Source: Flagellatimonas centrodinii | GTDB taxonomy: Bacteria > Pseudomonadota > Gammaproteobacteria > Nevskiales > Nevskiaceae | NCBI RefSeq assembly: GCF_016918765.2 | Contig: NZ_CP092104.1 | Span: 1,178,001 to 1,242,000 of the forward strand | Direction: 5' to 3' | DNA length: 64,000 nt | In this document: positions 53,778-63,189 of the stretch, in pieces | Layout: each line of letters opens with the position of its first letter | How positions within the stretch are numbered: the stretch's first letter is position 1 | Translations under genes and position numbers: made by a program | Notes under the pieces: model-generated | What the model was told of the DNA's origin: nothing | The model's input: only the letters and a program-made list of their open reading frames with translations | Database searches by the model: none

Positions 53778-55394
53778 TCACCCCACCGGCGGCTGCCACT
53801 GCTTGAGCAGCTTGAACACCCGATCCGGCCTTGGCGCCATCATCGCGGCGGTGGTCATCACACCCCCCATCAGCGCGCCGCCGACCCCGGCGGTGACCAC
53901 GTCCTGGCCGGTGGTGTAGAGCCCCTTCACCGGGGTGACCGGGTGCAGCCAGCGTTGTTCGAAGCGCTTCGGGTCGTGGTCGAGCCCGTAGATCTCACCG
54001 CGGTCATAGACGCCGAACCACTCGGTGGACAGCGGTGTCGACAGCTCGCAGTAGTCCAGCTTGTCGCGTAGTTGCGGCATCTGCCGGTACAGCCCTTCCA
54101 GCAGGCGCTCGGTGAACTGCGCCTTGAGCGCATCGTAGTCCTCACCCCGCTGGTTCCAGGTCTTGTCGGCCCAGGCCTCGAACCATTCGTACTTGCCGAG
54201 GGTGATCACCTCCACCGTGCTGCGGTCCGGGTAGTGGCTGACCCACTCCGGGTCCTTCGCCGAGGGGAAGGAGATGTAGAGCATCGGCAGGGTCTTGATC
54301 GGGTCGGCCAGAAACCGCTGCACATTGCCTTCGTGGTCGGCATCCGGGTAGACCCAGAGATTGGTTTTCGGCAACCCCAGTTCGGCCGCCGTGCCCTTGA
54401 AACCGGCGTACAGGCACAGGTGGCCGGAGGACGGGCGCACCGATTTCATCTTCTCGGGGTAGCCGTGGCGCTGCCGCACGTCGGCATCGAGCAATTTCTC
54501 GAAGGTGATACGGGCGCCGGCACCGCTGACCACGGCATCGCCGCGGATCACGCTGCCGTCGGCCATCTCGACGCCGGTGGCGCGGTTGCCTTCGACCACA
54601 ATGCGCGCCACCCGGGCATAGGTGAACACTTCACCGCCGCCGGCACGGATGACCGGCGCGATGGTGTCGGCCATCTTCCACGAGCCACCCACCGGGTAGT
54701 TGCCGCCGGCAAAGTAGTGCTTGGTGACGGCGGCGTGCATCAGGAATGAGGCCTCGGCCGGCGGCAGGCCGTAGTCGCCCCATTGGCCGGTGAGCACGGC
54801 GATCAGTTGCTGGTTGCCGGTGAGGCCCTCCAGCACCGCGCGGGTGGACATGAAGCATTCCTTCGGCACCCGCAGCGGTCGAAGGGTGTCGTAGACCCGC
54901 GCCAGGGTGGGCGGCATCGCCTTGCCGGCGAAGAAGGTCTGCATGCTGCGGCTGACCTCGGTGACGACGCGGAAATAGGCGTCGATGGCCGCCGATTCGT
55001 CCGGGAAATGGCGCTTCAGCTCGGCGGCCAGATTGTCGCGACCGGCGACGAAGTCGTAGTGCTGGTCGCCGATGATGATGCGGTCGTAGACGTCATCCAT
55101 CGGCGCCCACTGCAACTGGCCGTCAGAGATGACATCGAAGATGCGACGCAGCGGCGCATGCGGTTTGTGCACCTCGCCGATGTAGTGAACGCCGACATCC
55201 CACTCGTAGCCTTCGCGCTCGTAGCTGTGGGTGAACCCGCCCGCGGTGTAGTGCTGTTCCAGCACGCAGACCCGCTTGCCCAGCCGGCTCAGCAGCGCCG
55301 CGCAGCAGAGGCTGCCGATGCCGGAACCGATCACCACCACGTCGTAGTGTTCTGCCGCGCGGCCGGGCCGGTAGCGTTTGCCGATACGTTTCAT
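53778..55394 (-). CDS. FAD-dependent oxidoreductase, retinol-saturase/CrtI-like
   Basis: 538 residues from ATG 55394 with GGGA upstream. The FAD opening is DVVVIGSGIGSLCCAALLSR and LEQHYTAGGFTHSYE, and the C-terminus carries YTTGQDVVTAGVGGALMGGV, as in phytoene desaturases and all-trans-retinol saturases. Such enzymes reduce or dehydrogenate conjugated double bonds of isoprenoids. It is alone between the ABC-F gene and the anti-sigma gene, and could act on polyunsaturated lipid or steroid chains; no further evidence. Confidence 0.85.
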   Translation of the reverse strand: MKRIGKRYRPGRAAEHYDVVVIGSGIGSLCCAALLSRLGKRVCVLEQHYTAGGFTHSYEREGYEWDVGVHYIGEVHKPHAPLRRIFDVISDGQLQWAPMDDVYDRIIIGDQHYDFVAGRDNLAAELKRHFPDESAAIDAYFRVVTEVSRSMQTFFAGKAMPPTLARVYDTLRPLRVPKECFMSTRAVLEGLTGNQQLIAVLTGQWGDYGLPPAEASFLMHAAVTKHYFAGGNYPVGGSWKMADTIAPVIRAGGGEVFTYARVARIVVEGNRATGVEMADGSVIRGDAVVSGAGARITFEKLLDADVRQRHGYPEKMKSVRPSSGHLCLYAGFKGTAAELGLPKTNLWVYPDADHEGNVQRFLADPIKTLPMLYISFPSAKDPEWVSHYPDRSTVEVITLGKYEWFEAWADKTWNQRGEDYDALKAQFTERLLEGLYRQMPQLRDKLDYCELSTPLSTEWFGVYDRGEIYGLDHDPKRFEQRWLHPVTPVKGLYTTGQDVVTAGVGGALMGGVMTTAAMMAPRPDRVFKLLKQWQPPVG

Positions 55395-55419
55395 GTGGGT
55401 CCCTGCTCCCTGTTTGGTT

Positions 55420-56376
55420 CTAGCTGCAGCCTTCAACGTAGTACACCCCTGGCGGCACACCCACCCGCCAGCGGCTGACCTGCCCTTGGGCGTCGATCTC
55501 GAAAATCAGCCGCGCGGTGCCGCCATCCGGTGGGGTCACCACCCACTCGGCCCCGCCATCCACGTACTTGTGCGGCTGCACCTCGATGCGCCCTTCATGC
55601 AGGATGCGCAGGGTCGCCGTGTCATCGCCCACCACACCGCCGCCCGGCGCGGTGTAGCGCGGGGTGTCGATGTCATAACGGGCAAACCGCCCGTCCACCA
55701 GCATGAAGGCGATGCCCGGGGGCGCCTGGCGCGGCTCGGGCAGCAGATAGGCGCAGTGGTCCGGTTCGCTGCCGGATTTTTCCAGCGGCCGGCCCCATGA
55801 GATGCGTACCGCCTCTTCGTCATCGCCGAAACGGGCCGGGCCGAAGCCGTGATAGCCGATCACCGGCAGTGCCTCGGACCTGGAGGCCATCGGTGCCGGC
55901 GCCGACATCAATGCCTGGGGGACCCGCGCCTCCACCTCGGCGCCGGGGCCGGCGCGCTGTTCGGCATCCGCCCGCTCGCGCTTCTGCGACAACGCCATGC
56001 GGGTCCGATCGTCGCCGGTCTTGGCGGCGGGCGGTGGAGCGGCGGGTGCAGCCCTATCGGCGACCACGCCTGCCTCGGCCATCGCATCGGCCTGTGCGGG
56101 CGCGGCTGGCGGCGCGGTAAACGCCACCTGTGCCTCCGGGGTTTGCCACAGCTGCCAGCCCAACGGCAGGCCGATCACCAGGGTGGCGGCCAGCCCCAGC
56201 GGCACCGCCCAGCGACGGCGGGCGCGGCGGCGCGGTGCAGCCGCACGGGCCTGCGCCAGAATCGCGTCGTCCAAGGCTGGTGGCGGGGTTTCACCGCTCT
56301 CGGCGCGATAGCGCGCGCGCAGCGGATGATCGCCGTCGAGATAGGTTTGCAGTTCGCGGTCGTCAGGGTCCGTCAC
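55420..56376 (-). CDS. Putative anti-sigma factor with periplasmic domain
   Basis: 318 residues from GTG 56376 (GGGAGG upstream), overlapping the sigma gene stop by 14 bp. The N-terminus (1-55) is short and charged, with no HxxxCxxC zinc motif. One transmembrane helix (WAVPLGLAATLVIGLPLGW) follows, then an Ala/Pro/Glu-rich linker and a periplasmic beta domain with GYHGFGPARFGDDEEAVRIS. The topology and the coupling to an ECF sigma gene are those of a membrane anti-sigma factor. It could also be a secreted sensor of unknown type. Confidence 0.72.
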   Translation of the reverse strand: MTDPDDRELQTYLDGDHPLRARYRAESGETPPPALDDAILAQARAAAPRRRARRRWAVPLGLAATLVIGLPLGWQLWQTPEAQVAFTAPPAAPAQADAMAEAGVVADRAAPAAPPPAAKTGDDRTRMALSQKRERADAEQRAGPGAEVEARVPQALMSAPAPMASRSEALPVIGYHGFGPARFGDDEEAVRISWGRPLEKSGSEPDHCAYLLPEPRQAPPGIAFMLVDGRFARYDIDTPRYTAPGGGVVGDDTATLRILHEGRIEVQPHKYVDGGAEWVVTPPDGGTARLIFEIDAQGQVSRWRVGVPPGVYYVEGCS

Positions 56377-56926
56377 CGAGCACCTCCCGCAGTTTGGCCA
56401 GCGCGTAGCGCAACCGGCTCTTGACCGTTTCGCGGCCCACGCCCTGGATCGCCGCAATCTGCTCCAGGGTGAGATCCTGCTCTTCGCGCAGCACGATGAT
56501 CTCGCGCTGTTCCGGCGGCAGGGTCGCCAGCGCCACCAGCAACCGGCCCGCCTGCTGCTGTTGCAGGGCGGCGGTGTCCGGCGCGGCGCTGTCCGGCGCC
56601 GCGAGCGTGTCGGGCACGGCTTCGGTGGGCCGGCGGCTGCGATAGTGGTCCATCAGTCGATGATGCGCCAGGGTATAGAGCCACGCCGCAAACGGTGCGT
56701 CCGGCCGATAGCGGTCGCGGGCCTGGATCACCTTCTGCCACACATCCTGAAAGGCTTCGCCAGCAAGGTCGGGCGGGCTGATGTGGCGGACAAAGTAGCG
56801 GTACAGCGCATCCTTGTGGCGGCGATACAGGCGCTCGAAAGCGCCGGCATCGCCCGCCACCCAGGCCAGCATCAAGGCGCTATCCGCATCGCTCGTCAGA
56901 ACCGCACTCCCCCTGTTGGCCCGCAT
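56363..56926 (-). CDS. ECF-type RNA polymerase sigma factor
   Basis: 187 residues with region 2 (DLAGEAFQDVWQKVIQARDR, FAAWLYTLAHHRLMDHYR) and region 4 (TLPPEQREIIVLREEQDLTL, VGRETVKSRLRYALAKLRE). It redirects RNA polymerase under control of the anti-sigma gene that follows. Its start overlaps the VWA gene by 47 bp, so the three are one unit. I did not find an obvious -35/-10 of its own class upstream. Group cannot be assigned by eye. Confidence 0.9.
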   Translation of the reverse strand: MRANRGSAVLTSDADSALMLAWVAGDAGAFERLYRRHKDALYRYFVRHISPPDLAGEAFQDVWQKVIQARDRYRPDAPFAAWLYTLAHHRLMDHYRSRRPTEAVPDTLAAPDSAAPDTAALQQQQAGRLLVALATLPPEQREIIVLREEQDLTLEQIAAIQGVGRETVKSRLRYALAKLREVLGDGP

Positions 56927-58613
56927 CGGCGCGGGTCGGCGTCAGGCTCGCTGCCAACTGCACCAACTGCACGAACTCACCGCGCCAGCCATCGGCATCG
57001 TCACCACGCGCGCCGCGCGCCAGTGCCAGCACCGCCCCGGTATCGAAGGCGCCAGTGTAGCGCCCGCCGCGGAGCTGCTGGCCGAAGGCGGCGACAGCAG
57101 CGGCGAAGCGGAAGGATTCGCTGGCTGCAGCGAGACTCGATTGCACCTGCTGCCGCGCAATCGGCGTCTCGATCAACCGGCTGTGGGTCTCCCCCGGCTG
57201 CTTGTAGCGCAGCCGCAGATGCCCCAGCTCACGATCACCACCGACCACGGCGGGGCGCCCGTAGCGCAGCGGTGCGATCCGCTCGCCGCCGCTGCCGACC
57301 AGCGCGATCTCATAAAGGGCGGTGACATTGTGGCCGGCGCCGATGTCGCCGGCATCGACCCGGTCGTTGGCGAAGTCTTCACGATTGAGCGCGCGATTCT
57401 CGTAGCCGACGAGGCGGTACTCGGCCACCACCGCCGGGTTGAACTCGACCTGGATCTTCACATCCCGGGCGATGGTGTACAGCGTGCTGGCGCGGCTTGC
57501 CACCAGCGCCCGGCGTGCTTCCGCCAGACCGTCAATGTAGTGATAGCTGCCGTTGCCGCGGTCGGCGAGTTGTTCCATCAACTGGTCGTTGTAGTTGCCG
57601 GTGCCGAAGCCCAGGGTCGACAGGCCGACCCCGCCTTCTCGCTCGCGCGCCACCAGGTCGGTGAGCTGCTCGAAGTTGACGGTGCCGACATTGAAATCAC
57701 CGTCGGTAGCCAGCAGCACCCGGTTGATGCCGTCCTTGACGAAGCCCTGACGCGCCATCGCGTAGGCCAGCTCGATACCGGAGGCGCCGTTGGTGCCGCC
57801 GCCCGCCTGCAGGCGGTCGAGCGCGGCGTTGAGGGTGGCGGTTTGATCGCCCGCGGTGGGTTCCAGCACCACCCCGGCGTTGCCGGCATAGGTGACCAGA
57901 CTGATACGGTCGTCCGGCCCCAGTTGCTGCACCAGCAACTTCAGCGACGACACCACCAGCGGCAGCTTGTCGCGGCTGTGCATGGAGCCCGACACATCCA
58001 CCAGAAACACCAGATTGGCCGGCGGCAGTGCCCCCGACGGCTGCCAGCCCTGCAGCCCGACACGCAGCAGGTGGGTGTCGTCATTCCACGGCGTCGGCGC
58101 CACCTCGGTATGCACGCTGAACGGCGTCTCGCGGTCCCGCGGCGGCGCATAGCCGTAGTCGAAGTAGTTGATCAGCTCTTCCACCCGCACCGCATCCTGC
58201 GGCGGCAGGCGGCCCTCACGGAGAAAGCGGCGCAGGTTGGAATAGGCACCGGTGTCGACATCGATACTGAAGGTCGACACCGGGGATTCGGCCACCCGCA
58301 GCACGCCACCATCGTCGAAGTGCGCGTAGCGCTCGCGATCCGTCGATAACGGCGGTGCCGGCATCGACAACGGCATGCCGTAGGCCATGCGGTCGGCCAC
58401 CGCGCCTGCAGACTGCAGCCGCTCGACCTTGGACAGCGCCATCGGCGCACGTGACCGGACCTCGGCCTCCGACGCGGGAGCGGGGGCTTGGGCATCCGAG
58501 GTCCGGGGCGGTGCCGTGGGTGCCGTCACCGATGCGTCCTGCCGTGCCGTCTGTGCGCAGGCCGTCACCACCAGCAGGGCCGCGCCGGCCCAGATCCATT
58601 GTTGCGTCTTCAT
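56880..58613 (-). CDS. VWA-domain lipoprotein (YfbK-like)
   Basis: 577 residues with lipobox VVTAC (cysteine 19). A linker rich in Ala, Pro and Ser is followed by STFSIDVDTGAYSNLRRFL, and a von Willebrand A domain with MIDAS motif DVSGSMHSR near residue 211. A C-terminal DUF3520-like region is in EFNPAVVAEYRLVGYENR and SFRFAAAVAAFGQQLR. It is periplasmic or outer-membrane and may present a ligand to the sigma/anti-sigma pair. The sigma gene begins inside its 3' end, so expression is coupled. Confidence 0.88.
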   Translation of the reverse strand: MKTQQWIWAGAALLVVTACAQTARQDASVTAPTAPPRTSDAQAPAPASEAEVRSRAPMALSKVERLQSAGAVADRMAYGMPLSMPAPPLSTDRERYAHFDDGGVLRVAESPVSTFSIDVDTGAYSNLRRFLREGRLPPQDAVRVEELINYFDYGYAPPRDRETPFSVHTEVAPTPWNDDTHLLRVGLQGWQPSGALPPANLVFLVDVSGSMHSRDKLPLVVSSLKLLVQQLGPDDRISLVTYAGNAGVVLEPTAGDQTATLNAALDRLQAGGGTNGASGIELAYAMARQGFVKDGINRVLLATDGDFNVGTVNFEQLTDLVAREREGGVGLSTLGFGTGNYNDQLMEQLADRGNGSYHYIDGLAEARRALVASRASTLYTIARDVKIQVEFNPAVVAEYRLVGYENRALNREDFANDRVDAGDIGAGHNVTALYEIALVGSGGERIAPLRYGRPAVVGGDRELGHLRLRYKQPGETHSRLIETPIARQQVQSSLAAASESFRFAAAVAAFGQQLRGGRYTGAFDTGAVLALARGARGDDADGWRGEFVQLVQLAASLTPTRADAGQQGECGSDERCG

Positions 58614-58693
58614 CGTGCTGCTCCGTTGAGGGGGTTCCCTCTCTACAACGGGGCAGCCAACCGGCTGGGGTTAACGGTGTGCGGCGATGCAGC

Positions 58694-59344
58694 TCAAGAC
58701 CCGGTGAAAACCAGCGACACCGTCACCGGCACGCCGCTGCCGATGGCCTGCAGCCCGGCTGCCTGACGCAGGGCATCGATGCCATTGATCAGGCCGAAGC
58801 GGGTGGCGTCGACCACCAGCGGCTGCTCACTGGTCACCAGCCAGGTGGTGTCATCCAGCCGCGTCACCCGCAGAACGGCGGGAATGCGATTACTGATGCC
58901 GTGCAGGTCCAGCGCCACCTCGGTGGTCAGCCGTTGATGGTCGCCCTGGGCCAGGCGACGCAGCGCCGCGGGGTCCACCGACAGGCGGGCGGTGGCCTGC
59001 GCGAACTGACTCGTGTCGAACAGCATGTCGCGCATCCGCTGGTCGCGGATCCCGATGCCGGTGTCCACCGAGTCCAGCATGATCTGCAGGGTGCCCTGAC
59101 CCTCGGCATCGACCTGCCCCGACAGCTCGCGGAACCGGTGCACCTCGGTGACCGCATTGTTCTTGATCGAGACGAAGCTGAGATGCGATTCGGCGGCGTC
59201 GAGACGCCATTCGCCTTCGGACACCGCAGTCGCGGTGGTCGGGGTTGCGGCGGGTGTATCGGCGGAACCCGACGGTGCCGATGGCGAACAACCGACCAGC
59301 AGGACAGCGAACAGCAGGGATGCGATGGGGGCGCGGATCATCAT
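58694..59344 (-). CDS. YceI-family lipoprotein
   Basis: 216 residues with lipobox LLVGC (cysteine 19) and a YceI beta-barrel: GEWRLDAAESHLSFVSIKNN and TTEVALDLHGISNRIPAV. YceI proteins bind isoprenoids or amphiphiles and are linked to acid or redox stress. Here it directly follows the MbnH-like gene, so it may be part of the metal/redox operon. The frame opens earlier at GTG 59374, but ATG 59344 matches the signal sequence better. Confidence 0.85.
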   Translation of the reverse strand: MMIRAPIASLLFAVLLVGCSPSAPSGSADTPAATPTTATAVSEGEWRLDAAESHLSFVSIKNNAVTEVHRFRELSGQVDAEGQGTLQIMLDSVDTGIGIRDQRMRDMLFDTSQFAQATARLSVDPAALRRLAQGDHQRLTTEVALDLHGISNRIPAVLRVTRLDDTTWLVTSEQPLVVDATRFGLINGIDALRQAAGLQAIGSGVPVTVSLVFTGS

Positions 59345-59370
59345 GATGCGGATCTCTCCATTCGGGCCGC

Positions 59371-60621
59371 TCACGGCGGCGGCAGGGTGGAACAGTTGTC
59401 GTGCAGGGGAATTCGACCGAAGGGATCGGCGAACCGTTCATCACAGATGAAGCCCCAATCGGTAAGGCTGTCGAGGAAAGCCAGAAGGTCGGAGAGTTCG
59501 TTCTCGCTGAGGGTGAAGCCCACCATCAGCGCATCGCGGTAGGGACTGGCGGCGCCATCGCCGGCAAAGGGGCCGGTCTCGATCTTGCGACCACCCGGCG
59601 CGTAGTGATCGACGATCACCTCACGCAAGGTGGCGATGCTGCCATCGTGCATGTAGGGGGCGGTCAGCGCGATGTTGCGCAGGGTGGGCGCACGGAACCG
59701 GCCCATGTCCGACGGCACGCCGGTGAATTCGTAGAGCCCCAGGTTGTCGGGCGGATAGTTGCCACTGGGCAACGGGTAACCATTGCCCGGGCCGGGAATG
59801 TTGTAGAGCCCGGTATTGCGATATTCGATCCCGTCGATCACCGCGCCGTCATGCGTCACCGACTGCGCGAAGTTGAAGCCGCCATGGCAATGAAAACATT
59901 CCAGCCGCTCGGAGAAGAACAGCGTTTCCCCGCGCAGGGCGCTCGGCGACATCGCCTCGCGGTCGGGATTGACCAGATGGTAGTAGCGGTCCCGCGGAGC
60001 GTTGCCCGACAGCAAGGTCGCGGTGAATGCTGCCAGTGCATTGGCCACATTACCCACCGTGAAGGGATCGGCATCGTCGGGAAACGCCGCTGCGAAGGCG
60101 GTCTGCGTCTCGGGATCGTCGCGCAGCCGCGCCAGGATCTCGGCCTCGCGACCCGCCCAGCCCAGCTCCACCGGCGACTCCGCGAACAGCACCGCCAGCG
60201 CCTGCTGCCGCAGGTCGCGCAACTGCGGATTCGCCCAGTTCTGGCGGGCGTTGTACACCGCGTTGGCGAGACTCATGGCGTTGCGCGGATGCACGTCGCC
60301 GGTGGCGCCGATCGACGTCGTACGACCGTCGGTAAAGGCTTTGCGTTGCTCGTGGCAGCTGCCACAGGACCCCTGGCCGTTGACCGACATGCGCGTGTCG
60401 TAGAACAGCCGTCGCCCGAGGGCCACGGTTTCCGTCGTCACTGGAATATCGCCGACCACCCGCGGCTCGGGGAAGCCCGGCGGGGTGTCGAAATCGAAAG
60501 CCACCGGCGGTGCCGTCGGCGTGGGCGCGGCCGATCCGCCGCTGCCGCCACACGCCGACAGCACCAGCACTGCGGCCCCGACAAGCACCGCGTTCAGGGG
60601 AGAGGTCGACGCCATCGCCAT
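59371..60621 (-). CDS. MauG/MbnH-like diheme enzyme
   Basis: 416 residues. A lipobox-like LSAC (cysteine 24) suggests a lipoprotein. Two heme c sites are CGSCH (86-90) and CFHCH (242-246), with the peroxidase-type core in TVALGRRLFYDTRMSVNGQG, and MHDGSIATLREVI towards the end. This is the family of the MbnH diheme enzyme that oxidises a tryptophan of its partner MbnP. The start overlaps the stop of the MbnP-like gene (TGATG), so the two are coupled as enzyme and substrate protein. Some relatives are plain cytochrome c peroxidases. Confidence 0.88.
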   Translation of the reverse strand: MAMASTSPLNAVLVGAAVLVLSACGGSGGSAAPTPTAPPVAFDFDTPPGFPEPRVVGDIPVTTETVALGRRLFYDTRMSVNGQGSCGSCHEQRKAFTDGRTTSIGATGDVHPRNAMSLANAVYNARQNWANPQLRDLRQQALAVLFAESPVELGWAGREAEILARLRDDPETQTAFAAAFPDDADPFTVGNVANALAAFTATLLSGNAPRDRYYHLVNPDREAMSPSALRGETLFFSERLECFHCHGGFNFAQSVTHDGAVIDGIEYRNTGLYNIPGPGNGYPLPSGNYPPDNLGLYEFTGVPSDMGRFRAPTLRNIALTAPYMHDGSIATLREVIVDHYAPGGRKIETGPFAGDGAASPYRDALMVGFTLSENELSDLLAFLDSLTDWGFICDERFADPFGRIPLHDNCSTLPPP

Positions 60622-62204
60622 CAGTGCCCCACGCTGAACAGCGCCTGCGGCTGCGCCGGCAGCAGGCTGCCGTTGTACTCGAAGTCCAGCCCCAGCTTCG
60701 GCATCACGGTCTGGCATTCAGGATCTGAATTGCCCGACATGCAGCCCGGTGCCGTCATCGGCGTGTTGCTGGCGATGTCGACGTCCGCGAGTACCGCCGC
60801 CGGGTCCACCACGATGGCGTGGCCGCTGGCGATATCGGCCAGATCCAGACAGACCTCCGCCACGTGCGGCTGCGCACAGGCCTGGCTCGGCGGCGCCGAG
60901 CCGCCCTGACCACCGTTGTCGCACTGGGTACTGCCAACGTGCAGGTTGAAGGGGGTACGTGCGTCATCGGCATCCCCGAGGCCATCGATCTTGAGGAATT
61001 TGCGCCCCCCCAACCACGACCAGTTCATCGCCGTCACGTTCAGCGGTGACGGCGCGGTGGCGATGTCGAGGTGATTCAGCGCAAATGGCAGCCCTAAGCT
61101 GAAACACATGCGGTCGTAGGTGCCGGCATCGGCCACGCCGTGCAACACCCGTGACACCCGGCGCGCCTCGACGGTTGCATCACAGCCGTTCACCTGACCC
61201 AGCAGGGCCACCGTATGGTCATCGTCCTGGTAGACGCTACCGCTGCCGGTGTCGGCCAGGCGTATCCGGGTGCTGCCGCTGGGACCTTCCAGCCGCGGGT
61301 CTGCCATGTAGAAGCGATAGTCGCGCAGTTCATAGTCCTGCTGCGCGCCGTTGCCGACGCCCGGGTAGACCGAACCACACAGCGCGGGCTCGCCGTTGAC
61401 GCGGTAGTCGAACGCCATCGACAGCGTCTGCTCGGCATCGGTGCGCACCTGCAGCGAGGCCAGCATGTTCTGCAGCAGGCGGTCCTGCTGCAACGTGTCG
61501 GCCGACAGTGTTGCCATGTTGACTTCGTCGAACCAGCGCTCGTACTGGGCGGTGACGGTGAGCTCGCTGAGGTCGTCCGGGGTTTCGATCACCACCGGGG
61601 CGCTGAACGGCAGGGTCACCGTGCGGGTCGCGCCCCGTGCCTCGGCTTCCACGCAGCTGTGCTCGGACGCCGCCAGCGCGGCGGTGTCGTCCAGCCCGAG
61701 GGTGGTGGGGTAGTAGCAGGGCGCCACACCGCCGAGCGCACCGTCCACCGGCGACACCGCCACCTGCAGGCCGCAGTAACGGCCGGGCGTCACCCGCAGA
61801 CTGCCGAGCGAGACCGCCTCACCCCCCACCACGGTGAGCGCACCGTCGGGGGCTTCGCCGCCGTGTCCGCCGTGGGCGAGGGCGCTGCCCAGCGGATTGA
61901 ACGGTGCCAGCCGCGCCGCCAGCGGCAGGTCGCACGTTTCCAGCGCCACCGGCAGCAGGTTGAGGTAGCCCAGCTGCAGATCGATGCGCATGCCGTCGCT
62001 GCGACGGAATTGCACAAAGCTGGCGCCGGTTGGCGTGGATTTGGCCGTGCTGTCCTGATGGTCATGTCTCGGCGTGCCCAAGGGCTGCGCCTTAATGCCG
62101 ACTTCGATGCCGCCCGTGTTCGAACCGGTCTGGCCGCAAGCGACGAGGCCGGTCATCAACAACGCGGCGGTGACGACCGCCAAAGGATGCTTGAAAAGAT
62201 TCAT
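60621..62204 (-). CDS. MbnP-like metallo-mystery-pair protein with extra N-terminal domain
   Basis: 527 residues, longer than the usual one-domain family members. A lipobox LVAC (cysteine 23) makes it a lipoprotein. The C-terminal part (about 262-527) is the family domain: FDYRVNGEPALCGSVYPGVG, DYRFYMADPRL, CFSLGLPFALNHLD, NWSWLGGRKFLKIDG and FNLHVGSTQC, with cysteines 276, 341, 367, 428, 443, 452, 488 and 497. W395 and W397 are candidates for the tryptophan that MbnH converts in MbnP. The N-terminal part (about 30-260) is His/Cys-rich (HDHQ, HGGHGG, C91, C144, C163, C184) and unrecognised. Confidence 0.85.
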   Translation of the reverse strand: MNLFKHPLAVVTAALLMTGLVACGQTGSNTGGIEVGIKAQPLGTPRHDHQDSTAKSTPTGASFVQFRRSDGMRIDLQLGYLNLLPVALETCDLPLAARLAPFNPLGSALAHGGHGGEAPDGALTVVGGEAVSLGSLRVTPGRYCGLQVAVSPVDGALGGVAPCYYPTTLGLDDTAALAASEHSCVEAEARGATRTVTLPFSAPVVIETPDDLSELTVTAQYERWFDEVNMATLSADTLQQDRLLQNMLASLQVRTDAEQTLSMAFDYRVNGEPALCGSVYPGVGNGAQQDYELRDYRFYMADPRLEGPSGSTRIRLADTGSGSVYQDDDHTVALLGQVNGCDATVEARRVSRVLHGVADAGTYDRMCFSLGLPFALNHLDIATAPSPLNVTAMNWSWLGGRKFLKIDGLGDADDARTPFNLHVGSTQCDNGGQGGSAPPSQACAQPHVAEVCLDLADIASGHAIVVDPAAVLADVDIASNTPMTAPGCMSGNSDPECQTVMPKLGLDFEYNGSLLPAQPQALFSVGH

Positions 62205-62220
62205 GTCGTTATCTCGGAAT

Positions 62221-63129
62221 TCAGAGGTCGTAGGCGAAGCCGAAGCGGACCACGGGATCCTCCTCCTGCACGCCGTTGAGCCGGTCCAGCAGCGGCAGCT
62301 GCACCCCAGCGTTGAGGATCAGTTCATCGAATAGGCGCACCGCGGCGCCCGCGAACACCATGGCGAGCGTGCCGCCGGAATCGGGGTCGACCACGCCGGA
62401 AAAGCGGTTGCGCTGCGCATAGCGCGCATCGAGCCCAGCCTGAAGTGCCACCGTCTGGGTCACCCCGTACTGGCCGTGGACGCTGGCCACCAAGGCATTT
62501 CCGGGGTCGAAGCCCTGCCGGCCGTTGGCAAACTGCAGCCAGGTCACGGTGGCGTTGACGTTCCAGGGAAACCGGTAATAGCCGTACCAGGCACCGACGT
62601 TCGGGGCCCAGGCGCCGGCATCCGGCTGCACGTCGATGTCGAGTCGCGCACCACTGCTGTCCCGTACCTGCTCGCTGGTGGGTAGCCGTACACCTGCGCG
62701 CACGCCAGCAAGATGTCGTCCGCTAACGGCCCCCTGGCGATAGAGCACCCAGCGGGCGACCAGGTCGGCGTCGCCGAAGCCTTCGGCCTCCTGTCGCGCC
62801 AGCGTGTTGTCTTCCAGCGTCTTGCGGACGAAGGGCAGCTGCAACGCCACGGTGACATCCTCGTTGAGGCTGTAGGCGAGCCCCAGCAGCAACCGGGTTT
62901 CCTCGGTCTCGCGGGCGTTCACGGTGGGGTCGCCTTGGGACTCCGAGCGGATCAACAGATCGGCACCCACGCGAAAGCGCTGCTCGAACGGCTTTTCGGC
63001 ACCGAACAGGTTGATGGTGTAGTCACCACATTTGCAGGTGGAACACGCCAAAGCGGCAGAGCTGGCGCCCAGTAGCGCCAGCGAGGTGGCACCGGCCGCC
63101 AGGGCCCGGCGCAGGGAAGGGTTCAACAT
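62221..63129 (-). CDS. Beta-barrel transporter-like protein with CSTCKCG motif
   Basis: 302 residues. A signal peptide is followed by CSTCKCGDYTINLFG (about 29-43), a cysteine cluster near the mature N-terminus that suggests metal or heme binding. The remainder alternates beta strands, as in NVNATVTWLQFANGRQGFD and QYGVTQTVALQAGLDARYA, and ends in FGFAYDL, resembling outer-membrane barrels of the phenol-degradation or transporter type. It is upstream of the MbnP gene by 17 bp, so copper or heme handling at the outer membrane is a reasonable inference. Confidence 0.75.
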   Translation of the reverse strand: MLNPSLRRALAAGATSLALLGASSAALACSTCKCGDYTINLFGAEKPFEQRFRVGADLLIRSESQGDPTVNARETEETRLLLGLAYSLNEDVTVALQLPFVRKTLEDNTLARQEAEGFGDADLVARWVLYRQGAVSGRHLAGVRAGVRLPTSEQVRDSSGARLDIDVQPDAGAWAPNVGAWYGYYRFPWNVNATVTWLQFANGRQGFDPGNALVASVHGQYGVTQTVALQAGLDARYAQRNRFSGVVDPDSGGTLAMVFAGAAVRLFDELILNAGVQLPLLDRLNGVQEEDPVVRFGFAYDL

Positions 63130-63189
63130 GGAAACTCCCGGACGGCATCGGCCGTCGACTGATCGAAATGCCCCATTCGGGGCGCGAGG

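Noticed and set aside
55420-56457. 345-residue start for the anti-sigma gene
   Set aside because: The upstream 27 codons overlap the sigma gene in another frame; GTG 56376 has a good ribosome site.
56814-58349. A 511-residue plus-strand frame over the VWA gene
   Set aside because: Shadow of a GC-rich lipoprotein gene; no ribosome site or family pattern.
59401-60909. A 502-residue plus-strand frame over the MbnH-like gene
   Set aside because: Antisense to a two-heme gene with clear CxxCH motifs; no domain seen.
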